Source: Erwinia sp. JUb26
GTDB taxonomy: Bacteria; Pseudomonadota; Gammaproteobacteria; Enterobacterales; Enterobacteriaceae
DNA: 64,000 bases
Reading direction: 5' to 3'
Assembly: GCF_003751505.1 (NCBI RefSeq)
Contig: NZ_RJVB01000001.1
Span: 498,027 to 562,026, forward strand
Below the pieces are notes generated by a model. That model was given only the letters and a program-made list of their open reading frames with translations. It was not told the DNA's origin and did no database searches. A program made the translations under genes and the position numbers. Positions 9,386 through 19,848 of this stretch are shown here, piece by piece (position 1 is the stretch's first letter; each line of letters begins with the position of its first letter).

Positions 9386-10774
9386 ATGTCTGGCGGATTA
9401 GTGACTGCAGCATACATTGTTGCTGCGATCCTGTTTATTTGCAGCCTTGCCGGGCTGTCTAAACATGAAACCTCGAAACAGGGGAATATCTTCGGCATCA
9501 GCGGTATGGCGCTGGCGCTGGTGGCTACCATCTTTGGCCCGGACTCCGGCAACATCGCCTGGGTGCTGCTGGCGATGGTCATTGGTGGGGCGATCGGTAT
9601 TCGTCTGGCGAAGAAGGTCGAAATGACCGAAATGCCGGAACTGGTGGCGGTGCTGCACAGCTTCGTGGGTCTGGCGGCGGTGCTGGTGGGCTTTAACAGC
9701 TACCTCGACCACGCGCCTGGCCTGCTGCCGGTGATGGAAAATATCCATCTGACCGAAGTGTTTATCGGTATCTTTATCGGTGCGGTCACCTTTACCGGCT
9801 CGATTGTGGCCTTCGGCAAGCTGCGCGGGAAAATCTCCTCGCGTCCGCTGATGCTGCCGCATCGCCATAAGCTGAACCTGCTGGCGCTGGTGGTGTCTTT
9901 CCTGCTGCTGGTGCTGTTTGTGCGTTCCGAAAGCGTTGGCGCACAGGGCTTCGCGCTGCTGGTGATGACCCTGATCGCCCTGGCGTTCGGCTGGCATCTG
10001 GTGGCGTCGATCGGTGGTGCGGATATGCCGGTGGTGGTATCCATGCTGAACTCCTACTCGGGCTGGGCGGCGGCGGCGGCGGGCTTTATGCTGAGCAACG
10101 ACCTGCTGATCGTTACCGGTGCGCTGGTGGGTTCAAGCGGTGCGATCCTCTCCTACATTATGTGTAAGGCGATGAACCGTTCGTTTATCAGTGTTATCGC
10201 GGGTGGCTTCGGGACCGACAGCAGCTCAACCGGCGAAGACGAAGAGATGGGCGAGTACCGCGAGATCGACGCGGCGGGCACAGCAGAACTGCTGAAAGGC
10301 TCCAACTCGGTAATCATCACCCCGGGCTACGGCATGGCGGTGGCGCAGGCGCAGTACCCGGTGGCGGAAATTGCCGAGAAACTGCGTGCGCGCGGCATCT
10401 CCGTGCGGTTCGGTATCCATCCGGTTGCCGGTCGTCTGCCTGGCCACATGAACGTGCTGCTGGCCGAAGCCAAAGTGCCTTACGACATCGTGCTGGAAAT
10501 GGACGAGATCAACGATGACTTCGCCGGTACCGATACCGTGCTGGTTATCGGTGCTAACGACACCGTGAACCCGGCGGCGCAGGAAGATCCGCGCAGCCCA
10601 ATCGCCGGCATGCCGGTGCTGGAAGTGTGGAAGGCGCAAAACGTGGTGGTGTTCAAACGTTCGATGAATACCGGCTACGCAGGCGTGCAGAATCCGCTGT
10701 TCTTTAAAGAGAACACCCAGATGCTGTTCGGTGACGCGAAAGCCACCGTGGATGCCATTCTGAAAGCGCTGTAA
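9386..10774 (+). CDS. pntB: NAD(P) transhydrogenase subunit beta
   Basis: Beta subunit of the membrane transhydrogenase. I chose ATG at 9386 ([10 protein letters not shown]), which gives the E. coli length of 462 residues; the TTG six bases earlier adds only two. The first 260 residues are membrane helices of the proton channel. The C-terminal third is the NADP(H)-binding domain III, with [10 protein letters not shown] and [18 protein letters not shown]. It is the last gene of pntAB, and a terminator lies just after it. Confidence 0.97.
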   Translation: MSGGLVTAAYIVAAILFICSLAGLSKHETSKQGNIFGISGMALALVATIFGPDSGNIAWVLLAMVIGGAIGIRLAKKVEMTEMPELVAVLHSFVGLAAVLVGFNSYLDHAPGLLPVMENIHLTEVFIGIFIGAVTFTGSIVAFGKLRGKISSRPLMLPHRHKLNLLALVVSFLLLVLFVRSESVGAQGFALLVMTLIALAFGWHLVASIGGADMPVVVSMLNSYSGWAAAAAGFMLSNDLLIVTGALVGSSGAILSYIMCKAMNRSFISVIAGGFGTDSSSTGEDEEMGEYREIDAAGTAELLKGSNSVIITPGYGMAVAQAQYPVAEIAEKLRARGISVRFGIHPVAGRLPGHMNVLLAEAKVPYDIVLEMDEINDDFAGTDTVLVIGANDTVNPAAQEDPRSPIAGMPVLEVWKAQNVVVFKRSMNTGYAGVQNPLFFKENTQMLFGDAKATVDAILKAL

Positions 10775-10790
10775 GCCGCGAAAAACAAAA

Positions 10791-10821
10791 GGGGCGACCG
10801 TTAACCGGTTGCCCCTTTTTT
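10791..10821 (+). terminator. Rho-independent terminator of pntAB
   Basis: GGGGCGACCG and CCGGTTGCCCC pair around TTAA and are followed by six T. It begins 16 bp after the pntB stop. Confidence 0.92.
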
Positions 10822-10898
10822 CATTGCCAGCGTAAACCCACTCCCCTGAGGGATGGTTTCCCACAGCGCGCTCAATCAGGTACGCAGTACGACATGCG

Positions 10899-11165
10899 CT
10901 ACTTTTTCTGCTCCGGATCCTGGGTACCAATAAAGAAGTACCACAGCGGGATGGAGAACAGCAGGGTGAATACGCTGCTGTAAATCACGATCATGAAGAA
11001 TTCAGAGATATACAGCCCTACCGGCCAGGTAGACAGCGGCATGTTGTATTCCTGAATGGCTCCGCCAATGATTGCGCGGGTCATGATAATGGCTACGACA
11101 ATGAAAACGCAGGCCTGGGCGGTCAGAAAATTCCTTCTCTTTTTGCCCGGTGGTAAAAACGCCAT
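10899..11165 (-). CDS. Small inner-membrane protein, DUF2534-like
   Basis: An 88-residue protein with a basic N terminus (PPGKKRR) and two clear hydrophobic segments at about residues 16-36 and 52-78. These are joined by a short polar loop containing MTRAIIGGAIQEYNMP. The pattern resembles DUF2534 proteins of enterobacteria; the family name is from memory and less sure than the gene itself. An AGGAG ribosome site precedes the ATG. It starts 20 bp after the TonB-receptor gene on the same strand, so it may be cotranscribed with it. Function unknown. Confidence 0.75.
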   Translation of the reverse strand: MAFLPPGKKRRNFLTAQACVFIVVAIIMTRAIIGGAIQEYNMPLSTWPVGLYISEFFMIVIYSSVFTLLFSIPLWYFFIGTQDPEQKK

Positions 11166-11185
11166 AAATTACTCCTGTATGCTCT

Positions 11186-13207
11186 TCAGAACTTCACGTT
11201 AACTTTTGCCCACCAGGTACGACCTGGCTCATTAACCGGGGTATTGGACGAGTAGCCAAAGCTGCTGTTACCCGCCAGATTAAGATGTTCGCTATACGCC
11301 TGATTGAAAATATTATCAACGCCGGCGCTCAGCTTAAGATGCGGATTGAACTTCCAGGCCGCATTGGCGGAGAAAATGCTGAAGCCGGGGCTGCGGCTAA
11401 AATCTTTGCCGACCACATTTCCCTGATTCAGCGCGATGCGATCCTGATGGCTGACCATCCGCAGCAGGGCGCTGGTGCTGAACGGTCCGTTCTCCCAGCC
11501 CAGTCCGAGCCGTGCATCAAGCGGCGGCATCTGCGGCAGGGCCGCGTTATCGCTGCGGTTTTTGCCCCATGCCCACGCCAGGCTGGCATCCGTTGACCAG
11601 TGCTCGGTCAGCCTGTAGCTGTAACCGGCCTCGGCACCCATGATGGTCGCATCAACGTTGCTGGCACGGCTGAGACTGCTGTCGGCCGCATCGTAGTTAA
11701 ACAAAATAAAATCGTTCACCCGGCCAACGTAGGCCGACAGCCAGCCGTTAAGGCGATCGCCGGAATACTTGGCGCCGAAGTCCAGCTGGGTAGTCTTCTC
11801 TGGCCTGACCGTATCAAACGCCGCTGAACGGCCATCTGCGCCGGTCGTGGGCGAGAACAGCTCCCAGTAATCCGGGAAACGTTCGGTATACCCGACGCCA
11901 GCATACAGCATCAGCGGCACGTCGTTGAGCGTATGCTCCAGACGGATGAACCCGGCGGGCAGGGTATCGCTGCGCTCGCCTTCACCACTCATACTGAAAT
12001 TATCCACCCACGTGCGATCCAGCCGCGCACCGCCAACGATGTTATCCTGCTCGCTCGCCGACCAGCTTAGTTCACTGAATACGCCGATATCGTGGAAGCG
12101 GGCATCTTTACGCCACTCATCGTCGCTGCGCTGACGGTGGGTACTGGTCTGCATATCCATGCCGCTTTCCAGCTTCACGTCACCCAGCATGAGCGTGGCC
12201 ATCGCCCGTCCGCCAACTGTACGGCGATCGAGCCGACCCGACATGCCGCTGCTCATATCCATCCCGCCCATCGCCATGCCATCCATGCTGCCCATTCCGG
12301 CAGTCGGTGAACGCAGGGTGATATTATCCATAATATGGTCGGCATAGTTGTAATAAATTTGTGCCTCAACCTTATCCAGCACCTCACCGATATTGGATTT
12401 TTCGAAGCGCAGACCCAGCCTTTCGCGCTTAAACTGCGAACCGTCCATGCTGCGCCCGGCGTAGCGGGCTTCACCGTTGCCGCGCCCGGCGCTCAGTTCC
12501 AGCAGCGTATCGGCGTCCGGCGTCCAGCCCAGCGCGATGTCGGCGTTCCATTTATCCCAGCGGGAAGCAACGCGATCGCCGTTACCGTCCCTGTAGTCAT
12601 CCGAGCGGGATTTGTTGCCCAGCAGACGCAGATAGCCCTGTTCACTGCCGAGGCTGAGGTCCGCATTCTCATCGTAGCGATGGTTTGATGCGGCCAGCAG
12701 GCTGGCATCGCCTTTGATCCCCGGCTCGGTAAACTGCGGCGGCTGGCGCTCAAAGCGAATGGTGCCCGCCGAATTTCCCGGCCCCCAGAGTACGGTCTGC
12801 GGGCCTTTGGTGATGCTTAGCAAATCGTAGCTTTCCGGCGAAATATATGAGGTTGGGGCATCCATTCGCGCCGGGCAGGCACCCGGCATCTCTCCGCCGT
12901 CGGTGAGAATGCGCAGTCGTGAGCCAAACATACCGCGAAAGACCGGATCGCCGTTGGTGCCGCCGTTGCGCACCTGCGCAAAGCCGGGGATGGTTTTCAG
13001 ATAGTCAGAGCCGTCACTGGCGGGAACCGGCTGTCGTGGTGTTTTAGGCGATGTAACCACGTTAAGCGGATTCGACAGCGGCGCGGTCACGGTGATCACG
13101 GCATCATCGTTAATGACGGGATGATGAGGATCGGAGGCCGCCTGGCTTTGCCACGCGATGGAAAGGGCCGCACTCAGCAGTGAGCCGCGCAGGGGAAATG
13201 CCTTCAT
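11186..13207 (-). CDS. TonB-dependent outer-membrane receptor, copper-receptor (OprC/NosA) type
   Basis: A 673-residue TonB-dependent receptor for energised uptake across the outer membrane. A signal peptide spans about residues 1-23. A plug domain follows at about 60-165 (RNGGTNGDPVFRGM, ITKGPQTVLWGPGNSAGTI), then a 22-strand type barrel ending in WWAKVNVKF with a C-terminal Phe. The plug motif GGEMPGACPARMDAPTSYI is typical of the copper-receptor subfamily. A loop near residues 300-320 is Met-rich (GMAMGGMDMSSGMSG), suited to binding Cu(I). A Met/His-rich DUF2946-like gene lies upstream on the same strand. The metal is inferred from family and neighbours. Confidence 0.87.
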   Translation of the reverse strand: MKAFPLRGSLLSAALSIAWQSQAASDPHHPVINDDAVITVTAPLSNPLNVVTSPKTPRQPVPASDGSDYLKTIPGFAQVRNGGTNGDPVFRGMFGSRLRILTDGGEMPGACPARMDAPTSYISPESYDLLSITKGPQTVLWGPGNSAGTIRFERQPPQFTEPGIKGDASLLAASNHRYDENADLSLGSEQGYLRLLGNKSRSDDYRDGNGDRVASRWDKWNADIALGWTPDADTLLELSAGRGNGEARYAGRSMDGSQFKRERLGLRFEKSNIGEVLDKVEAQIYYNYADHIMDNITLRSPTAGMGSMDGMAMGGMDMSSGMSGRLDRRTVGGRAMATLMLGDVKLESGMDMQTSTHRQRSDDEWRKDARFHDIGVFSELSWSASEQDNIVGGARLDRTWVDNFSMSGEGERSDTLPAGFIRLEHTLNDVPLMLYAGVGYTERFPDYWELFSPTTGADGRSAAFDTVRPEKTTQLDFGAKYSGDRLNGWLSAYVGRVNDFILFNYDAADSSLSRASNVDATIMGAEAGYSYRLTEHWSTDASLAWAWGKNRSDNAALPQMPPLDARLGLGWENGPFSTSALLRMVSHQDRIALNQGNVVGKDFSRSPGFSIFSANAAWKFNPHLKLSAGVDNIFNQAYSEHLNLAGNSSFGYSSNTPVNEPGRTWWAKVNVKF

Positions 13208-13406
13208 TTATTATTCCTGTTTTAACAATCAACGCCCGCCCGTTAATTACTTCTCTCCTGCCAATCTGTGCTGTTATTAACTCACTTCAGATTGAATGGG
13301 GTAAATAATTCAGACGTGCGCAGTCCTGTGAAAATCACATTATTATTTTTGTCACGGCGATATATTCATCGTACGCGAATGATGGATTTGAATAAAATCT
13401 CAGGAA

Positions 13407-14093
<687 letters not shown>

Positions 14094-14141
14094 AGTAAAA
14101 AGACCGGCTGAGTGTAACGGCTTTTATTTATAATGTTAAAG

Positions 14142-14160
14142 GATAATTCTTATCATTAAG
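14142..14160. promoter_or_regulatory. Fur-box-like sequence
   Basis: GATAATTCTTATCATTAAG matches the 19-bp Fur consensus GATAATGATAATCATTATC at 14 positions by my count. It lies about 50 bp upstream of the proposed start of the DUF2946-like gene, where a repressor site would be expected. Not tested by any search. Confidence 0.45.
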
Positions 14161-14353
14161 CTGTTTTTTAACGTGATTGCGACAGGGAATAAATTATCGC
14201 CGATTCTGGATGGATGAATTAAACAAATATTTAACATCGAGGCGAAATTTAAACTTGCCGCCTTCTCAAAAGCAGGAATATATTCCTCCAGAGAGCAGCC
14301 AATTAGCAGGGTAAGTGCAGATGATAGCGGGAAGACCGTGGCAAGGAAGATTC

Positions 14354-14385
14354 GGGCGCAGAGGCTAACGATGGCTTCTGCGCCC
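14354..14385. terminator. Hairpin after uspE
   Basis: GGGCGCAGA and TCTGCGCCC form a perfect 9-bp stem with a 14-nt loop, just after the uspE stop. There is no clear T run, so termination is uncertain. The rest of 14094-14392 shows only the Fur-like site and no supported gene. Confidence 0.45.
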
Positions 14386-14392
14386 ACGACGA

Positions 14393-15343
14393 TTAATCGT
14401 CTTCGTCGTCGTCCAGTTCGACCGGTGAAGCAAAACCGTCAGGCTTAATGGCTAACAGGTCGCAGCGCAGATGATCGATGACCTGCTCGGCGGTATTGCC
14501 GAGGAACGCGGCGGAAAGGCCGGTACGTCCGATAGTGCCCAGCACCACCACACCGACCGACAGATGATCGGCCAGCTCCGGGATCACTTCTTCCGGCAGA
14601 CCTTTCTCCACGTGGGTGAATTTCTCATCAATGCCGAACGACTGGCGCAGTGCCTTCATCGCCACCAGATGCTGCCCACGAATCGCATCGTTATAGACGC
14701 TGGGGTCAAAATCGGGCAGTTCGATGGCGATATTGATTGGCGTCACCGGATAGGCCCCCACCAGATGCACTTCGGTGTGGTTCACGCGTTCGGCCAGATC
14801 CAGCGTCTCTTTCACCAGCTTGGTATTTAGCGGATCGTGATGCGGCTCTTCGCTGGCGAGGTTAACGGCGACCAGCGCTTTAGCCCCTTCCGGCCAGACC
14901 TGATCTTTCACCATCCACACCGGGCAAGGGCACTTGCGCAGCAGATGCCAGTCGGTAGGGGTGAAAACCACCGCCTGCAGGCGGTCGTGCTGATGCGTCA
15001 TTTTAATCACCAGGTCATGCCGGTTATTCAGCACTTCCTGAATAATCGCTTCGAACGGCCGGTTGTGCCACACCACTTTAATATCAATTTGCACCCCGGC
15101 GGCCAGATAGGCCTGCGCCTGCTGGCGAATCCACTCAGTGCGCTGGCTGATGACGCCTTTGCGCATCGTTAAGCGCTCGTCAGGCGACAGCAGGGTGGTC
15201 ATCTCGTAGGAGAAATCATAGATCGGAAGAAAACAGGTAATCTTACCGCCAAGGCGCTGATTGAGATACACCGCGCGCCGCAGGGCCGGCTGGTCGTCCT
15301 GCTGCGGGTCGATAGCCACAAGGATGTTTTGATAGTTAGCCAT
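14393..15343 (-). CDS. uspE: Universal stress protein E
   Basis: Cytoplasmic tandem-domain universal stress protein of 316 residues, the same length as E. coli UspE. Two Usp domains lie at about 5-150 and 160-305. The second carries the GxxG-type nucleotide loop ([21 protein letters not shown]). The C terminus is acidic (VELDDDEDD) as in E. coli. I chose ATG at 15343 (MANYQNILV), which has GGAG 8 nt upstream, over the ATG 18 bases earlier. It follows fnr on the same strand with a hairpin between, as in E. coli. Known roles are in stress survival, motility and adhesion. Confidence 0.95.
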   Translation of the reverse strand: MANYQNILVAIDPQQDDQPALRRAVYLNQRLGGKITCFLPIYDFSYEMTTLLSPDERLTMRKGVISQRTEWIRQQAQAYLAAGVQIDIKVVWHNRPFEAIIQEVLNNRHDLVIKMTHQHDRLQAVVFTPTDWHLLRKCPCPVWMVKDQVWPEGAKALVAVNLASEEPHHDPLNTKLVKETLDLAERVNHTEVHLVGAYPVTPINIAIELPDFDPSVYNDAIRGQHLVAMKALRQSFGIDEKFTHVEKGLPEEVIPELADHLSVGVVVLGTIGRTGLSAAFLGNTAEQVIDHLRCDLLAIKPDGFASPVELDDDEDD

Positions 15344-15417
15344 AATGGGTTCTCCGTACACTGAGCGTGTCAGTTAAAGATAGCCCAATCGGACGAAAGG
15401 AAAAAGGGGAAAAGATA

Positions 15418-15455
15418 TTGCCGGATCAATAAAATAACAAATATTGACCCGGCAA
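15418..15455 (-). terminator. Hairpin between fnr and uspE
   Basis: Two 14-nt arms (TTGCCGGATCAATA and TATTGACCCGGCAA) pair at 13 of 14 positions plus a wobble, around a 10-nt AT-rich loop. It starts just past the fnr stop. The T run after it on the minus strand is interrupted, so it may be a leaky terminator between fnr and uspE. Confidence 0.6.
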
Positions 15456-15459
15456 AACG

Positions 15460-16215
15460 TCAGGCGATAGCTCTGCTTTGGCCAGCAAGCTGGGAGAGGA
15501 TTTCATGATTTTCAATCGTGATATATTTGCCCTTCACCGCCAGCATTCCGTTTTTCTGAAAGCGGCCAAGCAGGCGGCTAATCGTTTCTACCGTCAGTCC
15601 CAGGTAGTTACCAATATCGCCCCGCGTCATGGTCAGACGGAACTCGCGCTGCGAAAATCCGCGCTGGCCGAAACGGCGAGAAAGACCGTAGATAAACGCG
15701 GCAAGGCGCTCTTCAGCATTTTTCTTCGACAGCAGCAGAATCATCTCCTGGTCACCCTTAATTTCCCCGCTCATCAGACGCATCATCTGCTGGCGAAGGC
15801 TGGGCATTTTACCGGAGAGGTCGTCCAGCGTTTCAAAAGGAATCTCGCAGACCATTGCGGTTTCCAGCGCCTGGGCAAAGCTGGGATGCTGACTGCCGCT
15901 GATGGCGTCGAAGCCAACCAGATCGCCCGCCAGATGGAAGCCGGTAATCTGCTCATCGCCCTGTTCGGTAATGGTATAGCTTTTGATGGTGCCGGAGCGG
16001 ATAGCGTACAGCGACTTCAGTTCGTCACCCGCTTTAAACAGCGTCTGGCCTTTTTGAATGGGCTTTTTGCGCTCGATGATATTATCAAGCTGGTCGAGTT
16101 CATGTTCGTTTAGCGTGAAGGGGATGCAGAGTTGACTGATGCTGCAATCCTGGCAGTGAATGGCGCAACCACCTGATTGTATGCGTCGACTGATAATTCT
16201 CTTTTCTGGAATCAT
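15460..16215 (-). CDS. fnr: Fumarate and nitrate reduction regulator FNR
   Basis: Global oxygen-responsive regulator of the CRP/FNR family. At 251 residues it is nearly identical to E. coli FNR. The oxygen-sensing [4Fe-4S] ligands are present at C21, C24 and C30, plus the internal Cys in [10 protein letters not shown] near residue 123. The C-terminal helix-turn-helix holds [21 protein letters not shown], whose E-xx-SR residues contact the FNR box. I chose ATG at 16215 (MIPEKRII), as in E. coli, over an upstream in-frame ATG. An FNR-type site sits 20 bp upstream, which suggests autoregulation. Confidence 0.98.
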   Translation of the reverse strand: MIPEKRIISRRIQSGGCAIHCQDCSISQLCIPFTLNEHELDQLDNIIERKKPIQKGQTLFKAGDELKSLYAIRSGTIKSYTITEQGDEQITGFHLAGDLVGFDAISGSQHPSFAQALETAMVCEIPFETLDDLSGKMPSLRQQMMRLMSGEIKGDQEMILLLSKKNAEERLAAFIYGLSRRFGQRGFSQREFRLTMTRGDIGNYLGLTVETISRLLGRFQKNGMLAVKGKYITIENHEILSQLAGQSRAIA

Positions 16216-16614
16216 AATGTACGCTCTGTGATAATTGACTGATATCAATTTTACCGTTTTGACTTACAAAATGAAACTCATCAGAGCAGTTTTAGCCACA
16301 TAAAAACTGTGGATGTCATTAACAAATGCTATCTCCGTGAATTGTATGGTAAAAAACATCCCATTAACAAACTTAAATCTGCTCAATGGTTATTTATTCG
16401 CTATTTATCGCCTTAAAATCCAATTTACTCAGCGTGTTATTCTGCTCTCTGCCATCATAATTTACATTTAACCGGAAAATTGTTGCACTCGCCAAAACCG
16501 AATTTAGCGCAAGATTTCGCGTTTCCATCCCTCCGCTTGCTAAACTCATCGTCACGCGCTAAAACGTTTCGGGCTGACTTATCGCGCCGCAGGTGCCAGT
16601 AAAAGGAGTGAGTG
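16216..16614. promoter_or_regulatory. Intergenic region between fnr and smrA
   Basis: A 399-bp AT-rich gap with the divergent fnr and smrA promoters. Apart from the FNR-type site near fnr I see no gene or strong structure. E. coli has ogt and the abg genes between fnr and smrA; these are absent here. Confidence 0.6.
16235..16248. promoter_or_regulatory. FNR box upstream of fnr
   Basis: TTGACTGATATCAA matches the FNR consensus TTGATNNNNATCAA at 9 of 10 defined bases. It lies 20 bp upstream of the fnr start codon, consistent with the autorepression known in E. coli. Confidence 0.7.
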
Positions 16615-17187
16615 ATGACCTTCAACCCTGATGAAAGCGATATCTTCCGCCATGCGATGGAAGATGTGACGCCGATGAAAGACTGCAGCAGTATTATGTG
16701 GCAAAAATCGCCCTCGGCTAAACCGCCCAGAGACAGGCAGTGGGAAGCGCAGCTGGATAATCCCCTGACCACCGGACTGTTGGAGGTGGTGCCCGGAACG
16801 CAGCCGTTGGAGTATCTTGCAGATGGCATACAGCCCGGCGTGCTCGACAAGCTTCGCCAGGGCAAATATCCGCCGCAGGCCAATCTGAATCTGATCAAGC
16901 AATCGGCAGAAAGCAGCAGGCAGAAGCTGTACCTGTTTATGCGCCAGGCGCAGCGGGACGATATGCGTAATGTGCTGATTATTCACGGCAAGGCGCGCCA
17001 CGATACCTCCCACGCCAATATTATTCGCAGCTATCTGATGCGCTGGCTGCGGCAGTTTGACGATGTCCAGGCTTTTTGCAGCGCGCAGCCTCACCACGGC
17101 GGCAGCGGTGCCTGCTACGTTGCCCTGCGAAAAAGCGAGCGCGCGCGGCTGGAAAACCGCGAGCAAAACGCCAGACGCAGCCGCTGA
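16615..17187 (+). CDS. smrA: Smr-domain protein SmrA (YdaL)
   Basis: A 190-residue protein carrying a C-terminal Smr domain at about residues 90-180. The signature IIHGKARHDTSHANIIRSYL matches E. coli SmrA almost exactly, and PHHGGSGACYVALRK closes the domain. Smr domains are nucleases or nucleic-acid nickases in studied cases. GGAG lies 6 nt before the ATG at 16615; the GTG three bases earlier is too close to it. It sits downstream of fnr and convergent with the following LysR gene, 4 bp apart. Confidence 0.93.
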   Translation: MTFNPDESDIFRHAMEDVTPMKDCSSIMWQKSPSAKPPRDRQWEAQLDNPLTTGLLEVVPGTQPLEYLADGIQPGVLDKLRQGKYPPQANLNLIKQSAESSRQKLYLFMRQAQRDDMRNVLIIHGKARHDTSHANIIRSYLMRWLRQFDDVQAFCSAQPHHGGSGACYVALRKSERARLENREQNARRSR

Positions 17188-17191
17188 GAAA

Positions 17192-18115
17192 CTAGCCGGA
17201 GTGGGATTTGCGGATGGTGGCCAGCAGGATCTCCGCGCTCAGGCTGAGCGGAACGCCCGAAGGCGTCAGGATCCCGACCGGCTCGCCTGGTCCGTGTGAC
17301 GCAATCGGCAGCGCGGCCAGGGAATTGTGCAGCAGATCTTCTTTTATCGCACCCGACGGCACGAACCAGACATAGTTGTAGCGCAGCGCCAGCTGGCGGG
17401 CCAGCGAGGTGGCAGAGGTCTCCACCAGCGTAGGCGGCAGGCTGCATCCCTGTTCTTTCAGCATCGCTTCGGCCAGTCGGCGCGGCGCGGTGCCCTCCGG
17501 TGAGATAACCACCGGCCACGACAGGGCGCGGGATAGCGTGACGTTGTCACTCATCAGTGGATGATCCGGACGAACCACCAGCCGCAGCGACTCAAGGAAC
17601 AGCAGTTCATACGTCAGCCCGGTCATCAGCTCCGCGTCGGCCATTCGGCCAATACCTACATCAAACTCTCCGGCCTTTAGACCGGCTATCAGCACGTTAT
17701 TGTGCAGCGTGGCGACCTGCACAATGGTTTGCGGCCGCTGCTGATGGAAGCGATCGAGGATAGAAGGCAGCATGCCGAGCGCGACGGTGGTTAACACGCA
17801 TACCCTCAGCACTTCCGGCTCCTGTGGCAGCGGCGTATTAAACGACTGTCCTGCGTGATTTAGCGCATCGAGCACTCTCACCGCGTGTGTGAGGAACTGC
17901 TCGCCCATCATCGTCAGCTGCGCGCCGAGGCGTCCGCGCTCAAACAGCCTTGCACCAGCCAGTTCTTCCAGCTCATTCAGCGTCTTGGAAAGGGCGGGCT
18001 GGCTCAGCGAAAGGGTTTCCGCAGCGCGGCCGAGGGTGCCCTGCTGCGCGACGGCAACAAAGGTATGCAGGTGGCGCAGTCGAATGCGCTGATTAAATTG
18101 ATAATTTTTATTCAT
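17192..18115 (-). CDS. LysR-family regulator, PcaQ-like
   Basis: A 307-residue LysR regulator. A winged helix-turn-helix occupies residues 10-70 (GRAAETLSLSQPALSKTLNELEE), and the effector-binding domain begins near 98. The sequence resembles PcaQ, which activates protocatechuate genes. It is divergent from an aromatic-acid-type transporter gene across a 319-bp gap containing an inverted repeat, so it most likely controls that transporter. No ring-cleavage gene is in the window, so the inducer is unknown. Confidence 0.82.
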   Translation of the reverse strand: MNKNYQFNQRIRLRHLHTFVAVAQQGTLGRAAETLSLSQPALSKTLNELEELAGARLFERGRLGAQLTMMGEQFLTHAVRVLDALNHAGQSFNTPLPQEPEVLRVCVLTTVALGMLPSILDRFHQQRPQTIVQVATLHNNVLIAGLKAGEFDVGIGRMADAELMTGLTYELLFLESLRLVVRPDHPLMSDNVTLSRALSWPVVISPEGTAPRRLAEAMLKEQGCSLPPTLVETSATSLARQLALRYNYVWFVPSGAIKEDLLHNSLAALPIASHGPGEPVGILTPSGVPLSLSAEILLATIRKSHSG

Positions 18116-18434
18116 AGCCCAGATTAGTTATCTGGCGGTATGACTGGCAAGCTCGCCTTATGGTTTTTGTTAACCTTATTGCAAAATTTAGTTAACATTT
18201 CCCGCGTGTGGACGCGTATCCATTACTTTTCAGGACGTTAATTTCCCCAGCCTTAATGTGTGCTTATGCAATGGCCGGGTGAAAATTGCCCGTAATTAAG
18301 CAGGAGAACGCCATAACAATCCGTTATGATAACGGGCTATTTTTCCTGTTCATCCCGCCGCAGCGCCTTCGGGCCCGGCAGGGCTCTTGTCCGATAAGAG
18401 CAGGGGTGTTCATCAGCCAGCCAGGGAGTACGCA
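18116..18434. promoter_or_regulatory. Divergent promoter region of the PcaQ-like regulator and transporter
   Basis: A 319-bp gap. The inverted repeat TGTTAAC / GTTAACA at 18168-18197, with 16 bp between the arms, is the best candidate for LysR binding. Nothing else stands out. Confidence 0.5.
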
Positions 18435-19754
18435 GTGGACAGTAACGCGGCCATTGATATTCATGCATTAATTAACCGTAATGCATTAAGCCGTTACCAG
18501 AAGTGCATCATTGCGCTTTGTTTTGCCGTTGTAGCCATGGACGGGATGGATATCGCGCTGATGGGCTTTATCGCTCCGGCGCTGAAAACGGCGTGGGGCG
18601 TCAGCAATCATCAGCTGGGTGCGGTGATCAGCGCTGCACTTATCGGCCTGGCGCTGGGCGCGATGTTTGCCGGACCGCTGGCCGACCGGTTCGGGCGGCG
18701 GGTGATTATTATCAGCAGCGTATTTTTCTTTGGACTGTGGACGCTGGCTACCGCCTTCTCGCAGAACCTTGACCAGCTGATGCTGTTCCGCTTTCTCACC
18801 GGCTTAGGGCTGGGGGCGGCGATGCCCAATGTCGGCACGCTGGTGGCGGAATATTCCCCTGAGCGAAAACGCGCTTTTTTGATCACCGTGGTGTTCTGCG
18901 GCTTCACCTTCGGTGCCGCCAGCGGCGGTTTTGCCGCTTCCTGGCTGATCCCCCACTATGGCTGGCATTCGGTGCTGGTCCTGGGCGGCGTTCTGCCGCT
19001 AATGATTGTGCCATTACTGCTGCGCTGGCTGCCGGAATCGGTGCGCTTTATGATGACGCGCAACGCACCCGCCTGGAAAATTCGGCAGATTGTTGAAAAA
19101 ATGCATCCTGGCATGACCACCGACCAGTGTCGCTTTGCCCTCAGTGAAATCACCACCACAGGCGGCGCGGTGCGGCTGGTGCTGTCCCGGCACTACCTGT
19201 TTGGCAGCGTGATGCTGTGGGGCAGCTACTTTATGGGGCTGTTCCTGGTGTATCTGATCGGCAGTTGGCTGCCGTCGCTGGTAAAAGACATCGGCATGAC
19301 GGTCACCCAGGCGGCACTGGTTACCGCCATGTATCAGGCGGGTGGCACGATCGGGTCGCTGTTCGCGGGCTGGGTGATGGACCGCTTTAATGCCAACCTG
19401 GCGCTGGCGGCGATCTACTTTACCGGCGCGATTGCGACGGTGTGCATTGGCTACGCACCGGCTGACGTGATGGTGCTCAGCGCCGTCGCCTTCTGCAGCG
19501 GTTTTTGTCTTAACGGGGCCAATACCGGGATGAATGCGCTCTCCGCCAGTTATTATCCCACGCGCGCTCGCGCCACCGGTTCCAGCTGGATGCACGGCGT
19601 CGGTCGGGTCGGCGCGATCCTCAGCGCCTTTGCCGGGGCGCAGATGCTGTCGATGGGCTGGAATATCACCGATGTCTTTTCCTTCCTGGCGATCCCGGCG
19701 GTGTTAACCACACTGATGCTTGTGGCCAAATCCCGCTACGGCTATCGGGCGTAG
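18435..19754 (+). CDS. MFS transporter, aromatic acid:H+ symporter (AAHS) family
   Basis: Inner-membrane proton symporter of about 439 residues with 12 predicted membrane segments. The AAHS signatures are present: DGMDIALMGFIAPAL in segment 1, the A motif GPLADRFGRR in loop 2-3 and a PESVRFM element at the end of segment 6. PcaK and related benzoate or hydroxybenzoate carriers are the studied members. I chose GTG at 18435, which follows AGGGAG; a TTG 48 bases earlier is also open. With the divergent PcaQ-like regulator it forms a two-gene uptake module. The exact aromatic substrate cannot be read from sequence. Confidence 0.83.
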   Translation: MDSNAAIDIHALINRNALSRYQKCIIALCFAVVAMDGMDIALMGFIAPALKTAWGVSNHQLGAVISAALIGLALGAMFAGPLADRFGRRVIIISSVFFFGLWTLATAFSQNLDQLMLFRFLTGLGLGAAMPNVGTLVAEYSPERKRAFLITVVFCGFTFGAASGGFAASWLIPHYGWHSVLVLGGVLPLMIVPLLLRWLPESVRFMMTRNAPAWKIRQIVEKMHPGMTTDQCRFALSEITTTGGAVRLVLSRHYLFGSVMLWGSYFMGLFLVYLIGSWLPSLVKDIGMTVTQAALVTAMYQAGGTIGSLFAGWVMDRFNANLALAAIYFTGAIATVCIGYAPADVMVLSAVAFCSGFCLNGANTGMNALSASYYPTRARATGSSWMHGVGRVGAILSAFAGAQMLSMGWNITDVFSFLAIPAVLTTLMLVAKSRYGYRA

Positions 19755-19792
19755 CCGGGCAGAACAGCGGCTTTGCGGGTAAAATCCGTTCT

Positions 19793-19822
19793 GAGCTCGG
19801 AGGCGATACCGCCTCCGAGCTC
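19793..19822. terminator. 13-bp perfect hairpin after the AAHS transporter
   Basis: GAGCTCGGAGGCG and its exact complement surround a four-base loop. It lies 39 bp after the transporter stop and 27 bp before the end of the convergent small gene. There is no T run, but the stem is strong enough to act in both directions. Confidence 0.6.
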
Positions 19823-19848
19823 TACTTATGCAGCAGCAGGATCCATCC

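Noticed and set aside
8238-9413. Long antisense open frame opposite pntA
   Set aside because: Frame shadow of a highly conserved GC-rich gene; amino-acid composition (His/Arg/Gln-rich) is typical of antisense frames.
14136-14387. 83-codon minus-strand open frame between uspE and the DUF2946-like gene
   Set aside because: It starts with GTG inside the uspE-proximal hairpin, has no ribosome site, and covers the Fur-like box. No recognisable features.
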